NCBI GenBank assembly: GCA_963665085.2
Contig: CAXXXS010000001.1
Location: 4,588,001 to 4,652,000, forward strand
Source of the DNA: G963665085 sp963665085
GTDB lineage: Bacteria > Bacteroidota > Bacteroidia > Bacteroidales > JAAAOM01
Reading direction: 5' to 3'
DNA length: 64,000 nucleotides
Shown: piece after piece, positions 36,984 to 46,045 of the stretch
How the letters are laid out: each line of letters opens with the position of its first letter
Position numbering within the stretch: the first letter of the stretch is position 1
Position numbers and translations under genes: made by a program
Notes under the pieces: generated by a model
Databases searched by the model: none
What the model was told of the DNA's origin: nothing
The model's input: the letters and a program-made list of their open reading frames with translations, nothing else

Positions 36984-37871
36984 ATGAAATCGAAAATTGC
37001 TGTATATATATTGTTTGTTATGCTTACCAGTTGTAAAAGTCAGGTAGTTAAAGAAAATGATAATGATAATGTTCTACTCGGTGATAAAGTTACTGTTTAT
37101 GACGAGGTTTTTCTAGTCAATGATAAAAATCCAGAAGAATGGGTAAAAGGAATTGAAAGGGATAAATTATTTTCAAGTTTATTCTATCAAATTTTTAAAG
37201 AAAACCAGCAAGTATATTCTCCTAATACAGAATTTCCTGATTACAATAATATTTCTTCAAATGAAGACATCATGAGAATATTTGGTTGGAATGAACCAAA
37301 AGAAGAGTATGGCGATTTAAAGGAAATTCTGTTTACCGAGGAATGGGATATCTCATCAAACTTTAAAAAATTTACTAAAAAGGTAAATTATTATTGCCCA
37401 ATTAGAGTTTATTTTAGAGAAGGCACACAGGAATTATTAAAAGCGAAAACATTTTACGTAAAACCAACCTCAAATAAAAAAGGAAAACAAGTAGCTAAAA
37501 ATATTTTTCTGGAATTTGATTTAGGACTAGCAGTTTTTCCGCATTATTCAGGTTTAGACGATAGAAAATTAGTAAATACAACATTTGATGCGATTCAGGC
37601 TGGAACAGTTACTGTTTATGATCCAATTTATATAGTTGACAAAAGTAGAGTCCCTTTTACTCCAGATGAACTTGAGGAGTTTTTAGGAATTTCGTTAAGT
37701 TCGGATAATTTGAGGAATTCTGTTTTATCAATAATTACTGAAGAAGATTGGTATTTCGATGCAGAATCGATGAATATCAGTAAAGAAATAAAATCACTTG
37801 GCTTCGTTAGTGAATATTTTGAAGATGGAAAATTTAAATCAAAAATCTTATTTTTTATAATGTTTGATTAG
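36984..37871 (+). CDS. GldN-like lipoprotein with two internal repeats
   Basis: This 295-residue lipoprotein has lipobox residue C17 (LTSCKS). It contains two related halves. The first is at about 30-165 (VTVYDEVFLVND, ILFTEEWDISSNF, PIRVYFREG) and the second at about 190-290 (VTVYDPIYIVDK, SIITEEDWYFDAESMNISKEIKSLGFV). The pattern of a TVYD segment, then an E-D-W strand, then a G-x-x-x strand resembles the repeat of GldN/PorN, a periplasmic part of the type IX secretion/gliding machine. The similarity is weak and may only reflect a shared fold. It follows the candidate anti-sigma gene by 10 bases and may be a target of that sigma system. Confidence 0.55.
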   Translation: MKSKIAVYILFVMLTSCKSQVVKENDNDNVLLGDKVTVYDEVFLVNDKNPEEWVKGIERDKLFSSLFYQIFKENQQVYSPNTEFPDYNNISSNEDIMRIFGWNEPKEEYGDLKEILFTEEWDISSNFKKFTKKVNYYCPIRVYFREGTQELLKAKTFYVKPTSNKKGKQVAKNIFLEFDLGLAVFPHYSGLDDRKLVNTTFDAIQAGTVTVYDPIYIVDKSRVPFTPDELEEFLGISLSSDNLRNSVLSIITEEDWYFDAESMNISKEIKSLGFVSEYFEDGKFKSKILFFIMFD

Positions 37872-38004
37872 TCTCATTTCTTTTGCATAGGGATTAAATA
37901 TAAGAAACAGTAATATTTTTTGTTGTTCGATAAAAAGATATTGCTGTTTTTGTTTTGGACTTTTTAATACTATATTTTTGATTTGTTCATAAACCCTATT
38001 CAAA

Positions 38005-38928
38005 ATGCGAAGAAAAATTTTACTTTTTGGAATTTTATTTTCCAGTATCATCAATCTCAACAGCCAAACTACATACACAATTCCAGAGAATGTTAGAACA
38101 ATTTTGTTTCTTGGAAACAGCATTACTTATGCAGGTAATTATATCACCTATATCGATGTTTTTTTTACGACAAAGTATCCTGATAAGAATTATACTTTTA
38201 TAAATGTAGGATTACCTAGTGAGACTGTTTCCGGTTTGTCAGAGCCCAATCATGCTAACGGAGAATTTCCACGACCTGATTTGCACGATCGTTTAGATAG
38301 AATGCTAACCAAGATAAAGCTGGATTTAGTTTTTACCTGTTATGGGATGAACGATGGGATTTATATGCCTTTTGATGAAGCAAGATTTGAGAAATTTAAG
38401 GAAGGCATTAATTGGATGAATAAAACTCTTATAGAATCCGGGGCAATTGTAATTCATGTAACACCCCCAATATATGATGAGAAGATGGGAGAAGCTTATG
38501 CGAATGTATTGGATATTTATGCTGATTGGTTAATCAGCAAAAGATATACAAACAACTGGAATGTTATCGATATCCATTGGCCTATGAAGAAATTTTTGGA
38601 AGATGGACGAAAAAACGATTCAACATTCGTTTTGGCAAAAGATGGTATTCATCCGATGGAAACAGGGCATTGGCTTATGTCAAAAGAAATTCTTATGTAT
38701 TTGGGGGAAGATGTTTCACAGGCTGAAAGCGTTAGCGATGCTTTATCACAATATCCAAACCAGGAAGAAATAACAAAACTTGTTGGAAAACGACAGGAAT
38801 TAATGAGAGACTCGTGGTTAACATTTATTGGGCATAAACGTCCGGGATTAAATAAAGGTCTTTCATTGGATGAAGCAGATTTGAAAGCGGATGAAATTAA
38901 AAAGGATCTAGAAAAGCTTGTAAAATAG
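38005..38928 (+). CDS. Secreted SGNH/GDSL-type hydrolase
   Basis: This 307-residue protein has a signal peptide (MRRKILLFGILFSSIINLNS) and an SGNH fold. Block I is ILFLGNSITYAG with the nucleophile serine near residue 38, the oxyanion asparagine is in CYGMNDGIY, and the catalytic D-x-x-H is in DGIHPMETGH. Family members are esterases or lipases, often carbohydrate deacetylases in this phylum. The gene stands alone, 133 bases after the GldN-like gene, and ends at an intrinsic terminator. Substrate unknown. Confidence 0.88.
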   Translation: MRRKILLFGILFSSIINLNSQTTYTIPENVRTILFLGNSITYAGNYITYIDVFFTTKYPDKNYTFINVGLPSETVSGLSEPNHANGEFPRPDLHDRLDRMLTKIKLDLVFTCYGMNDGIYMPFDEARFEKFKEGINWMNKTLIESGAIVIHVTPPIYDEKMGEAYANVLDIYADWLISKRYTNNWNVIDIHWPMKKFLEDGRKNDSTFVLAKDGIHPMETGHWLMSKEILMYLGEDVSQAESVSDALSQYPNQEEITKLVGKRQELMRDSWLTFIGHKRPGLNKGLSLDEADLKADEIKKDLEKLVK

Positions 38929-38981
38929 GAAAGGAACTGAAAACTGTTGTATGATTGTAAATTCTGTTTGGTTTTATATAC

Positions 38982-39018
38982 CCCGACAGAGTCGTTAGAC
39001 CTGTCGGAGTTTTTTTTC
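38982..39018. terminator. Terminator between the SGNH hydrolase and ferritin genes
   Basis: CCGACAG pairs with CTGTCGG across an 11-base loop and is followed, after AG, by eight or nine T on the plus strand. It ends the hydrolase transcript and may also help stop the convergent ferritin transcript. Confidence 0.85.
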
Positions 39019-39036
39019 TATTGATTAGAAAATCTT

Positions 39037-39543
39037 TTATTCAGTAGCACTAGATGAAGTACCACGCATTCCCATTATGTCTCTGTCAAAAAGATAAAGA
39101 TTACCATCACCAATAAGTTTAAGTTTATCAATGATAGCCTGAACAGAAGCTTCTTCTTCAATTTGTTCTGTAACGAACCATTGCATCCAATTGTTTGTTG
39201 TGTAGTCTTTTTGCTCAATACAAACAGCAACAATCTCATTTATTGAATTTGTAATAAATTGTTCATGTTCCATTACAGCATCAAACATTTTTTTGATATT
39301 ATCAAATTCAGTAGGAGGTTCTTTTACCGCAGGAATTTTAGCAGTACCGCCTCGTTCATTGATATATTTAACAATCTTAAGCATATGTAAACGCTCCTCA
39401 TCAGCCTGTGCGTAAAGCCAGTCTGATACTCCCTGAAAACCATTGTTTTCAGCCCAAGATGCCATAGAAAGATATAAATTTGATGAATATCCTTCTTTAT
39501 CAACCTGAACATTCAGGATTTCTTCAACTTTTGGATTCAACAT
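39037..39543 (-). CDS. ftnA: Bacterial non-heme ferritin
   Basis: This 168-residue iron-storage protein forms a 24-mer cage that oxidises Fe(II). Ferroxidase ligands E17, E50 and H53 are visible in the first two helices (EGYSSNLYLSMASWAE, QADEERLHMLKIVKYI). Helix C contains EHEQFITNSINEIVAV, and helix D contains WFVTEQIEEEASVQAIIDKL. The length is normal. It lies 35 bases downstream of icd in the same orientation, so it may be partly transcribed with it. Confidence 0.95.
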   Translation of the reverse strand: MLNPKVEEILNVQVDKEGYSSNLYLSMASWAENNGFQGVSDWLYAQADEERLHMLKIVKYINERGGTAKIPAVKEPPTEFDNIKKMFDAVMEHEQFITNSINEIVAVCIEQKDYTTNNWMQWFVTEQIEEEASVQAIIDKLKLIGDGNLYLFDRDIMGMRGTSSSATE

Positions 39544-39578
39544 AATTCTATTATTTAAGGTTATAAATTGATTATTAA

Positions 39579-40805
39579 TTACATGTTATTAATTATTTCA
39601 GTGCCAAATTCAGAACATTTAACTTGTTTTGCTCCTTCCATTAATCGGGCAAAGTCATAGGTAACAGTTTTGTTTAAAATAGCTCCCTGTAAACCTTTTA
39701 CAATTAAGTCTGCTGCTTCCTGCCAGCCCATATATTCGAGCATTAATACACCTGATAAAATTACTGATCCAGGATTTACTTTATCCAGGTTAGCATATTT
39801 TGGTGCAGTACCATGCGTTGCTTCAAAAATTGCATGACCCGTTACGTAATTGATATTTGCACCCGGAGCAATCCCAATACCACCAACAATGGCAGCTAAT
39901 GCATCAGAGATGTAGTCTCCGTTAAGATTCATGGTAGCTATTACAGAATATTCTTTTGGTCTGGTAAGAATTTGTTGTAAGAATGCGTCTGCAATTACAT
40001 CTTTAATGATGATTTCTTTTCCGGTATTTGGATTTTTTAATGTACACCATGGACCACCATCTAATTCAACTGCACCAAATTCTTCTTTTGCAAGCTCATA
40101 ACCCCAATCACGAAATGCACCTTCCGTAAATTTCATGATATTACCTTTATGAACGATTGTTACCGATGGACGATCATGTTGAATTGCATATTCTATTGCA
40201 GCACGAACAAGTCTTTTGGTCCCTTCAGCAGATACTGGCTTTATCCCAATTGATGTAGACTCAGGGAAACGAATCTTCTTAACATCCATTGCTGATTTTA
40301 GGAATTCAAGAATTTTTTTGTTCTCGTCAGTTCCGTTCATCCATTCAATTCCTGCGTAAATGTCTTCAGAATTCTCACGGAAGATAACCATATCTGTTGT
40401 TGTTGGATCTTTTACAGGAGAAGGTACACCTTTATAATATTTAACAGGACGAAGACAAACATAAAGATCTAAAATCTGGCGCAGGGCTACGTTTAAAGAG
40501 CGGATACCACCTCCAACAGGTGTTGTTAGCGGGCCTTTGATAGCCACTAAATATTCTTTTATGGTGTCAAGTGTTTCTTGTGGAAGCCATTCACCAGTTT
40601 TATTAAATGCTTTTTCACCGGCAAGAACTTCTTTCCATACTATTTTTTTCTTTCCTCCATATGCTTTTTCAACTGCGGCATCAAAAACATTTACAGAAGA
40701 AGCCCAAATATCTGGGCCTGTTCCGTCACCTTCAATAAAAGGAATAATAGGAAAATCAGGTACATTTAAACCATTCTTGTCGATTGTAATTTTTTGTCCT
40801 TCCAT
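39579..40805 (-). CDS. icd: NADP-dependent isocitrate dehydrogenase
   Basis: This 408-residue TCA-cycle enzyme oxidises isocitrate to 2-oxoglutarate. Its sequence is of the dimeric E. coli type: IPFIEGDGTGPDIW near the N-terminus, RPVKYYKGVPSPVK, the substrate loop VIFRENSEDIYAGIEW, SIGIKPVSAEGTKRLVRAAI, and GHAIFEATHGTAPKYANLD. The length matches the family. No -7 box is seen before the ATG. It is followed by ferritin and preceded by dnaX, all on the minus strand. Confidence 0.96.
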   Translation of the reverse strand: MEGQKITIDKNGLNVPDFPIIPFIEGDGTGPDIWASSVNVFDAAVEKAYGGKKKIVWKEVLAGEKAFNKTGEWLPQETLDTIKEYLVAIKGPLTTPVGGGIRSLNVALRQILDLYVCLRPVKYYKGVPSPVKDPTTTDMVIFRENSEDIYAGIEWMNGTDENKKILEFLKSAMDVKKIRFPESTSIGIKPVSAEGTKRLVRAAIEYAIQHDRPSVTIVHKGNIMKFTEGAFRDWGYELAKEEFGAVELDGGPWCTLKNPNTGKEIIIKDVIADAFLQQILTRPKEYSVIATMNLNGDYISDALAAIVGGIGIAPGANINYVTGHAIFEATHGTAPKYANLDKVNPGSVILSGVLMLEYMGWQEAADLIVKGLQGAILNKTVTYDFARLMEGAKQVKCSEFGTEIINNM

Positions 40806-40858
40806 TTTTCTCTTTTTTATTAGAGTGAATTTAATTTATATTACTTTTTTGCTTTTAA

Positions 40859-42540
40859 CTATTCATAATCCAGGTTAAAATCCTGTCTGAATTTTTCCAA
40901 TAGCGGATTTTTTTCTGTTAAATATTTGAATTTGTCTTGCGGTGTATAAAGTATATTGGTATTGGTTTTTGCTTGTTCTGATATTTTTAATTCAAGCTCA
41001 ATAAAATCATTCTTGAGATTTTGACGTAAATAATACTTTGCCCTTTGTTGAAAGCTATGCTCAAATTCTTCTAAAAGAGAAGAATTACCAAATTCCAGCA
41101 CTACGTTATTATCTTCTAAAAGAGAAAGTTTTTCATCTTTTAGTGAACTATACATCCTTAAGCTAATTTTTTTTATCTCTTCAACATATGAAAGCCATAT
41201 CTTGTTTAAATTTTCTTCATTAAAAGACTCTTTTTGTATTTCTTTTTTTGGAATTATTTCTGTAGCCTTTTCTTCTTCAACCTTTTGAGGTTTTTTATTT
41301 AAAGCATCTTTTATTGAAGGGGTAGAAGAAACTTTCTCGTAGCTAACCTGGGCAGGTTGACGTGTTGCTGTTTCTTTAGAATTTTCTTTTTCCTGGCTTT
41401 CCTTTTTCTCTTCTAGCTCTGAGTTTTCAGGCTTTTTTTTTTAGCGAGGATATTGGCCAGTTTAATTAAAGCAAATTCTACATGAAGCCGTTTATTTTTA
41501 CTTAAACGATAATTGATATCACAATCATTGCAAATATAAATAGCATTGAATAGAAAGTCAGGAGCACATTTGTTAGCTTGTTCCTGGTATTTTTGTTTAA
41601 TGCTGTCTCCAACTTCCATTAATTTTATGGTTGAAGGATCTTTGCAAACCAATAAATCCCTGAAATGAGAGCTTAAACCATTAATGAAGTTATGAGCATC
41701 AAAACCTTTGTTTAATATATCATCAAAAGTTAATAGCGAAGTGCTGATATCTTCATTTAGAAAACCATCTGTTAACCTGAAGTAATATTCGTAATCAAGA
41801 ACATTTAAGTTATCGATTACACCTTTGTAGGTAATTTTATTGTTTTCAGAGAAACTAACAACCTGGTCAAAGATTGAAAGAGCATCACGCATAGCACCAT
41901 CTGCTTTCTGTGCAATGATATTTAATCCTTCAACTTCATAATTGATTTCTTCTTGCTTGGCAATATATTCGAGATATCCAACAGCATCATTTACCGTAAT
42001 TCGATTAAAATCAAATATCTGACAACGAGAAAGAATGGTTGGAATAATTTTATGTTTTTCTGTTGTAGCTAAAATAAAAATAGCATGTTTTGGAGGCTCT
42101 TCCAATGTTTTTAGAAAGGCATTAAATGCTGCTTGAGAGAGCATATGAACCTCATCAATAATATAAATTGAATATTTTCCAACCTGGGGAGGTATCCGAA
42201 CCTGGTCAATTAGTGTCCTGATATCATCAACAGAGTTGTTGGATGCAGCATCTAATTCGTGAATATTAAACGCTCTTGATTCATTGAAAGATTTACATGA
42301 TTCACATTCATTACAAGCTTCAATCTGAGGTGTGAGTTGCATGCAATTTATTGTTTTTGCAAAGATCCGGGCACAAGTAGTTTTACCAACTCCCCGTGGA
42401 CCACAAAATAAATATGCCTGGGCAAGGTGCCTTGTCTTTATAGCATTTTTAAGAGTTGTGGTAATGGAAGCTTGTCCCACAACAGAATTAAAATTATCGG
42501 GTCTGTATTTTCTCGCTGAAACAATAAATTGTTGATCCAT
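40859..42540 (-). CDS. dnaX: DNA polymerase III subunit gamma/tau, joined by a -1 frameshift at A10
   Basis: The clamp-loader ATPase. The first frame from ATG 42540 gives 375 residues: Walker A GPRGVGKTTC, zinc cysteines C-x8-C-x2-C-x2-C (CNECESC), DEVHMLS, and the SRC motif ILSRCQIFDF. It ends at TAG 41413, seven codons after a run of ten A (K367-K369). The -1 frame from that run stays open through a basic, low-complexity linker into a C-terminal domain (QRAKYYLRQNLKNDFIELEL) ending at 40859, giving a tau of about 560 residues. So the unshifted frame yields a gamma-like short form and slippage yields tau. Programmed slippage at A-runs is known for dnaX in other bacteria; a sequencing error in the run cannot be excluded. 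Confidence 0.88.
41433..41442 (-). other. A10 slippage site in dnaX
   Basis: Ten consecutive A on the coding strand begin exactly at codon 367. Zero-frame reading gives three lysines and a stop seven codons later; reading one extra A opens the tau frame. A small CTGA-AAAC-TCAG hairpin follows directly. Confidence 0.8.
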
Positions 42541-42571
42541 TTAAAATGCTACTTCCATTAAAATTGAATGC

Positions 42572-42579
42572 CAAAGATA
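42572..42579 (-). promoter_or_regulatory. -7 box of the dnaX promoter
   Basis: The minus strand reads TATCTTTG, a full TAnnTTTG match, 31 bases before the ATG. The -33 region is TTTTTC, a partial match. Confidence 0.6.
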
Positions 42580-42624
42580 AGTAATTTTGTTTCTTGAAAA
42601 AGTTAGTTTACAAAATATGATTTT

Positions 42625-42658
42625 ACAAACACATAGCTTGATTTTGCTATGTGTTTGT
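42625..42658 (-). terminator. Strong hairpin after pyrI
   Basis: ACAAACACATAGC pairs perfectly with GCTATGTGTTTGT across an eight-base loop. On the minus strand it lies 43 bases past the pyrI stop. The following T run is poor, so termination is likely but may be factor-assisted. Confidence 0.6.
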
Positions 42659-42700
42659 ACTGCTTGAATTTATGGAAGAATAATTAATTTTTATAAAATA

Positions 42701-43156
42701 CTACAAAACTTCTATGTGCTTGTTGTCTGTTATTTTTTCACAATAGTGACATTTTAATGCCAGGCTATCTTTCGAGACAACTGCAAATTTTGTTGTTATC
42801 TTTTCATGATTGGTAATACACATGGGATTTACACATTTTACAATCCCATTTATTTCGTCTGGAATTTTTACTTCCCATTTTTCAACTACTTCATAATCTT
42901 TAATAACGTTTAATTTTGCCTGGGGCGCAATTAACGCGATCTTATTAATGTCTTTTTCTTTAAAATATATATTCTCAACCTTAATAATTCCTTTTTTACC
43001 TAATCTTTTACTTTCCAGATTGGTGCCAAAAGTAACAAGGGTCTCAATGTGGTTGAGTTTAAGAATATTTAATACAGTAAAAAGACGTTCTGCCGGAATG
43101 TGATCGATTACTGTTCCGTTTTTTATAGCGCTTACTTGTAATTTCTTGTTTTGCAT
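42701..43156 (-). CDS. pyrI: Aspartate carbamoyltransferase regulatory chain
   Basis: This 151-residue chain binds the allosteric nucleotides CTP and ATP and links catalytic trimers. The N-terminal allosteric domain contains KNGTVIDHIPAERLFTVLNIL. The C-terminal zinc site is complete: C108, C113, C136 and C139 (CVNPMC and CHYC). It starts 10 bases after pyrB ends, on the same strand. This implies a pyrBI operon with a regulated ATCase holoenzyme. Confidence 0.96.
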   Translation of the reverse strand: MQNKKLQVSAIKNGTVIDHIPAERLFTVLNILKLNHIETLVTFGTNLESKRLGKKGIIKVENIYFKEKDINKIALIAPQAKLNVIKDYEVVEKWEVKIPDEINGIVKCVNPMCITNHEKITTKFAVVSKDSLALKCHYCEKITDNKHIEVL

Positions 43157-43166
43157 GTTTTCAAGT

Positions 43167-44075
43167 TTATCCGATTCCTAAAATTGAAGTCATAATTGCT
43201 TGTCTGGTATAGACACCGTTTAAAGCTTGTTGAAAATAGTAAGCTTTTGGGCTGGCATCAACATTTGTATGTATCTCGTTAACTCTTGGTAGCGGGTGTA
43301 AGACTTTCATTGTGTCTTTTGTCCCTTCAAGCATTTTATCCTTTAATATGTATGCATTTTTTACTCTTTCATATTCAATAGGATCGGAGAAACGTTCTTT
43401 TTGAACGCGGGTCATATAAATAATATCAGATTCAGATATAATATCATTAAAATCTTTGTGTTCATAAAATTCAAGACCTTTTTCTTTTAAAAACATTTTA
43501 TATTCCATAGGCATTTTCAATTCATCAGGAGAGATAAAATGAAAAGTTGTGTTAAACTCAGACATTGCCATAAGAAGCGAATGCACTGTTCGTCCGTATT
43601 TTAAATCCCCGACAAGAGAGATGGAGAGATTATCAAGTGTGCCTTGCGTTTTTCTTATAGAAAATAGATCCAGCAACGTTTGTGTTGGATGTTGATTGGC
43701 TCCGTCTCCTGCATTTATTATTGGCACAGACGACACTTCACTGGCATAGCGGGCACTACCTTCTAAAGGATGGCGCATTACGATCAGATCGCAATAACTA
43801 CTAACGATTTTAACCGTATCATGCAAAGTTTCTCCTTTAGAAACACTCGTTGCATTTGAATCAGAAAAGCCAATTATTTTACCGCTTAATCGGGTAATAG
43901 CAGTTTCAAAACTTAGTTTTGTCCTTGTTGAAGGCTCAAAAAAAAGTGTTGCAATTACATAGTTCTTAAGAAGATCCTGATCCGGATTTTTTTCAAATTT
44001 TCCTGCTAAATCCAGAATCTTTAGGTAATCTTCTTTTTTAAAATCATTAATGGAAACTAAACTTCTGTTTTTCAT
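43167..44075 (-). CDS. pyrB: Aspartate carbamoyltransferase catalytic chain
   Basis: This 302-residue chain makes carbamoyl aspartate, the committed step of pyrimidine synthesis. The carbamoyl-phosphate loop is S49-T50-R51-T52 in FFEPSTRTKLSFE, with NAGDGANQHPTQTLLD and LHPLPRVNEI further on. The length is normal. pyrI follows after 10 bases. A -7 box lies 20 bases upstream, and no leader peptide or attenuator is visible, so regulation is probably mainly allosteric. Confidence 0.97.
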   Translation of the reverse strand: MKNRSLVSINDFKKEDYLKILDLAGKFEKNPDQDLLKNYVIATLFFEPSTRTKLSFETAITRLSGKIIGFSDSNATSVSKGETLHDTVKIVSSYCDLIVMRHPLEGSARYASEVSSVPIINAGDGANQHPTQTLLDLFSIRKTQGTLDNLSISLVGDLKYGRTVHSLLMAMSEFNTTFHFISPDELKMPMEYKMFLKEKGLEFYEHKDFNDIISESDIIYMTRVQKERFSDPIEYERVKNAYILKDKMLEGTKDTMKVLHPLPRVNEIHTNVDASPKAYYFQQALNGVYTRQAIMTSILGIG

Positions 44076-44094
44076 CTAATTGGAGATTTTAAGA

Positions 44095-44102
44095 CAAAAT
44101 TA
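44095..44102 (-). promoter_or_regulatory. -7 box of the pyrBI promoter
   Basis: The minus strand reads TAATTTTG, matching TAnnTTTG, 19 bases before the pyrB ATG. No good -33 box is present. Confidence 0.45.
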
Positions 44103-44288
44103 AGCAAGATATATCGCATTTTAAATGATTGTTAATTTTTCTTTAATAAGTTTTCTTTTAAACACGCATTATTATTGACTTTTATCATGTTTTATACCCG
44201 GGTTTTATCGATAGAAAACTTTTTTAGTGAAAACTAATTTTATATGAAGAACAGAATGTTTATTTCTATTGAAAAACTGCAATAAAAG

Positions 44289-44405
44289 AGGATGTTCAGA
44301 AAGTCTATTAATGGAGGCTCTGCTCGATGTGACAAATCACAGACATTTAAAGGCCAGTTCAAGCGAAGTACATTTATATTGCAATACAGACTTTCCGGAC
44401 ACCCT
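44289..44405. repeat. 117-base element bounded by imperfect 18-bp inverted repeats
   Basis: AGGATGTTCAGAAAGTCT on the left matches the reverse complement of the right end, AGACTTTCCGGACACCCT, at 15 of 18 positions. The 81 bases between hold no gene. It sits in the 346-base gap between pyrB and the T9SS cargo gene. It may be a small non-autonomous mobile element or a long RNA hairpin at the cargo gene's 3' end. Apart from the pyrBI promoter box, the rest of this gap shows nothing recognisable. Confidence 0.6.
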
Positions 44406-44421
44406 TTTTGTGGAAATTTAG

Positions 44422-45939
44422 TTACTGATGAATGATTTTTTTTATTGATTCTCCTTTTGATGTTTCAATTTTGATGAAATAGATACCGCCAGAAGAATCT
44501 GATATATCAATGACTGAAAAATTATCTCGTATATTGTTTTTTATACAGATCTGTTTTCCTGTAATATCAAAGACTGTTATTTTTTCAAGAATACCGGTTG
44601 TTGTTTCTACTTTAAAAACTCCTTTTGAAGGATTTGGATAAATAGAAAAAGATGTTTCCCTAATATTGTTACTAATTCCGGTTAGTTCCTGGTCTGTGTA
44701 GAAATATACGGCACCTCCGTCATTATAAATATCATCACAGTCATAAGCTCCAATGGCAATATGGTTTTCGGCAATAGCAACAGAAGATCCAAACCTGTCA
44801 TGAGAAACTCCATCTTCTGCCGTAAACAAAGCCGATTCAGTAGTATCTGCCCACCCTGTAGCTGGTTTTTCAAAAAGGTAAGCAGCTCCTGCATTATATG
44901 CTGTTGTTGCATCCTGGCGTGCGCCAACAAGCACTGTTTGACCAGATATATCTACATCAGAACCAAAATATTTCTGGTAAGATGGAGTCGAAGACTTTAA
45001 AAGATATGATTCACTTATTGACGTCCAATCTTCACCGGTACGCTCAAATAAATATGCAATACCGTTGTCTTTTTCTTCAAAATCATAGTTAACAGCAGAA
45101 ACTACAATTAAACTATCATCAACTGCAACCGAAAAACCGTACATACTGTTTTTCTCTATAATCTTAGGAGTCAATTCAATCGATGCGGTATCATTTACCC
45201 AGTTATCTCCTTCTTTTAGCCAGTACATGGCTTCTCCACTATAAATACCATACTTACCGGAAGCTCTTGCCCCTGCCACAATAATATCATCATAAATGTC
45301 GACAGAAAATCCAAGCTCGCTCGAGTTCCTGGGATTCTCGCCAATTAGCACAGCTGTCTCTGTTCCTGATTCCCAATGTTCTCCTTCTTTTTCAAACACA
45401 TAAACAGCTCCCATGCTTTTTTCATCCTGATAATGTCCTGGTGCACCGGCAACAATAACATCACCATAAATTGCCACTGAAGTACCTAAACTTAAACTTT
45501 TATCTAAGGAACCTGATAGTTGGGCAGTCTCGGTCATATACTGCCACCCACTTTCTGGTTTTTCATAAACGTATACCATACCTGAGCTTCCAACATTGTT
45601 TTTGTCGTTTTCGCAACCTATTACGATAACATCGTCCTCAATAGCCACATCATAACCAAAATAGGCTTCAGGGTGAGGAAGAGATGAAACCAGCGTATCT
45701 ATGGTGTTCCAAGTGCCGCCATCAAAATTAAGAATGTATGCACAGCCCTGATTGTCATTGTATCCAGGTTCGCCAATAACTGCGTATTCGCCATTGATAG
45801 CTACTGAGTGCCCATAATCTAACTCTGTTCCATATCCGGCAGCGTAAGGAAGTGTTTTACTAACCTGGTTCCATTCCTGACCAAAAACGGTGGACGAAAA
45901 TAAAATTCCTAGTATTGATAGTTTCAATATAAGTTTCAT
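44422..45939 (-). CDS. FG-GAP repeat beta-propeller protein with type IX sorting domain
   Basis: This 505-residue secreted protein has signal MKLILKLSILGILFSSTVFG. About seven FG-GAP-like repeats follow, each with a pattern like VAIEDDVIVIG and then VYVYEKP, which build a beta-propeller. The last 75 residues are a type A T9SS sorting domain (FSIYPNPSKGVFKVE, GIYFIKIETSKGESIKKII). It should be exported by T9SS and attached to or released from the surface. The ATG at 45939 is chosen because it starts the signal; earlier in-frame ATGs would bury it. The role may be adhesion or binding; that is inference. Confidence 0.85.
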   Translation of the reverse strand: MKLILKLSILGILFSSTVFGQEWNQVSKTLPYAAGYGTELDYGHSVAINGEYAVIGEPGYNDNQGCAYILNFDGGTWNTIDTLVSSLPHPEAYFGYDVAIEDDVIVIGCENDKNNVGSSGMVYVYEKPESGWQYMTETAQLSGSLDKSLSLGTSVAIYGDVIVAGAPGHYQDEKSMGAVYVFEKEGEHWESGTETAVLIGENPRNSSELGFSVDIYDDIIVAGARASGKYGIYSGEAMYWLKEGDNWVNDTASIELTPKIIEKNSMYGFSVAVDDSLIVVSAVNYDFEEKDNGIAYLFERTGEDWTSISESYLLKSSTPSYQKYFGSDVDISGQTVLVGARQDATTAYNAGAAYLFEKPATGWADTTESALFTAEDGVSHDRFGSSVAIAENHIAIGAYDCDDIYNDGGAVYFYTDQELTGISNNIRETSFSIYPNPSKGVFKVETTTGILEKITVFDITGKQICIKNNIRDNFSVIDISDSSGGIYFIKIETSKGESIKKIIHQ

Positions 45940-46045
45940 AACTGATTTTTTTTGTTGAATAAATTTTAAAGAAACCGCATCAGGGATGGTTACGTTTTGG
46001 ACATGTGAGCTAAAAATAATTAATGCTGTAGTGAATATTGTAAGT

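Noticed and set aside
40859..41155. The C-terminal part of dnaX considered as a separate small gene.
   Set aside because: The frame is open continuously back to the A10 run, and its content matches the tau C-terminal domain, so it belongs to dnaX.
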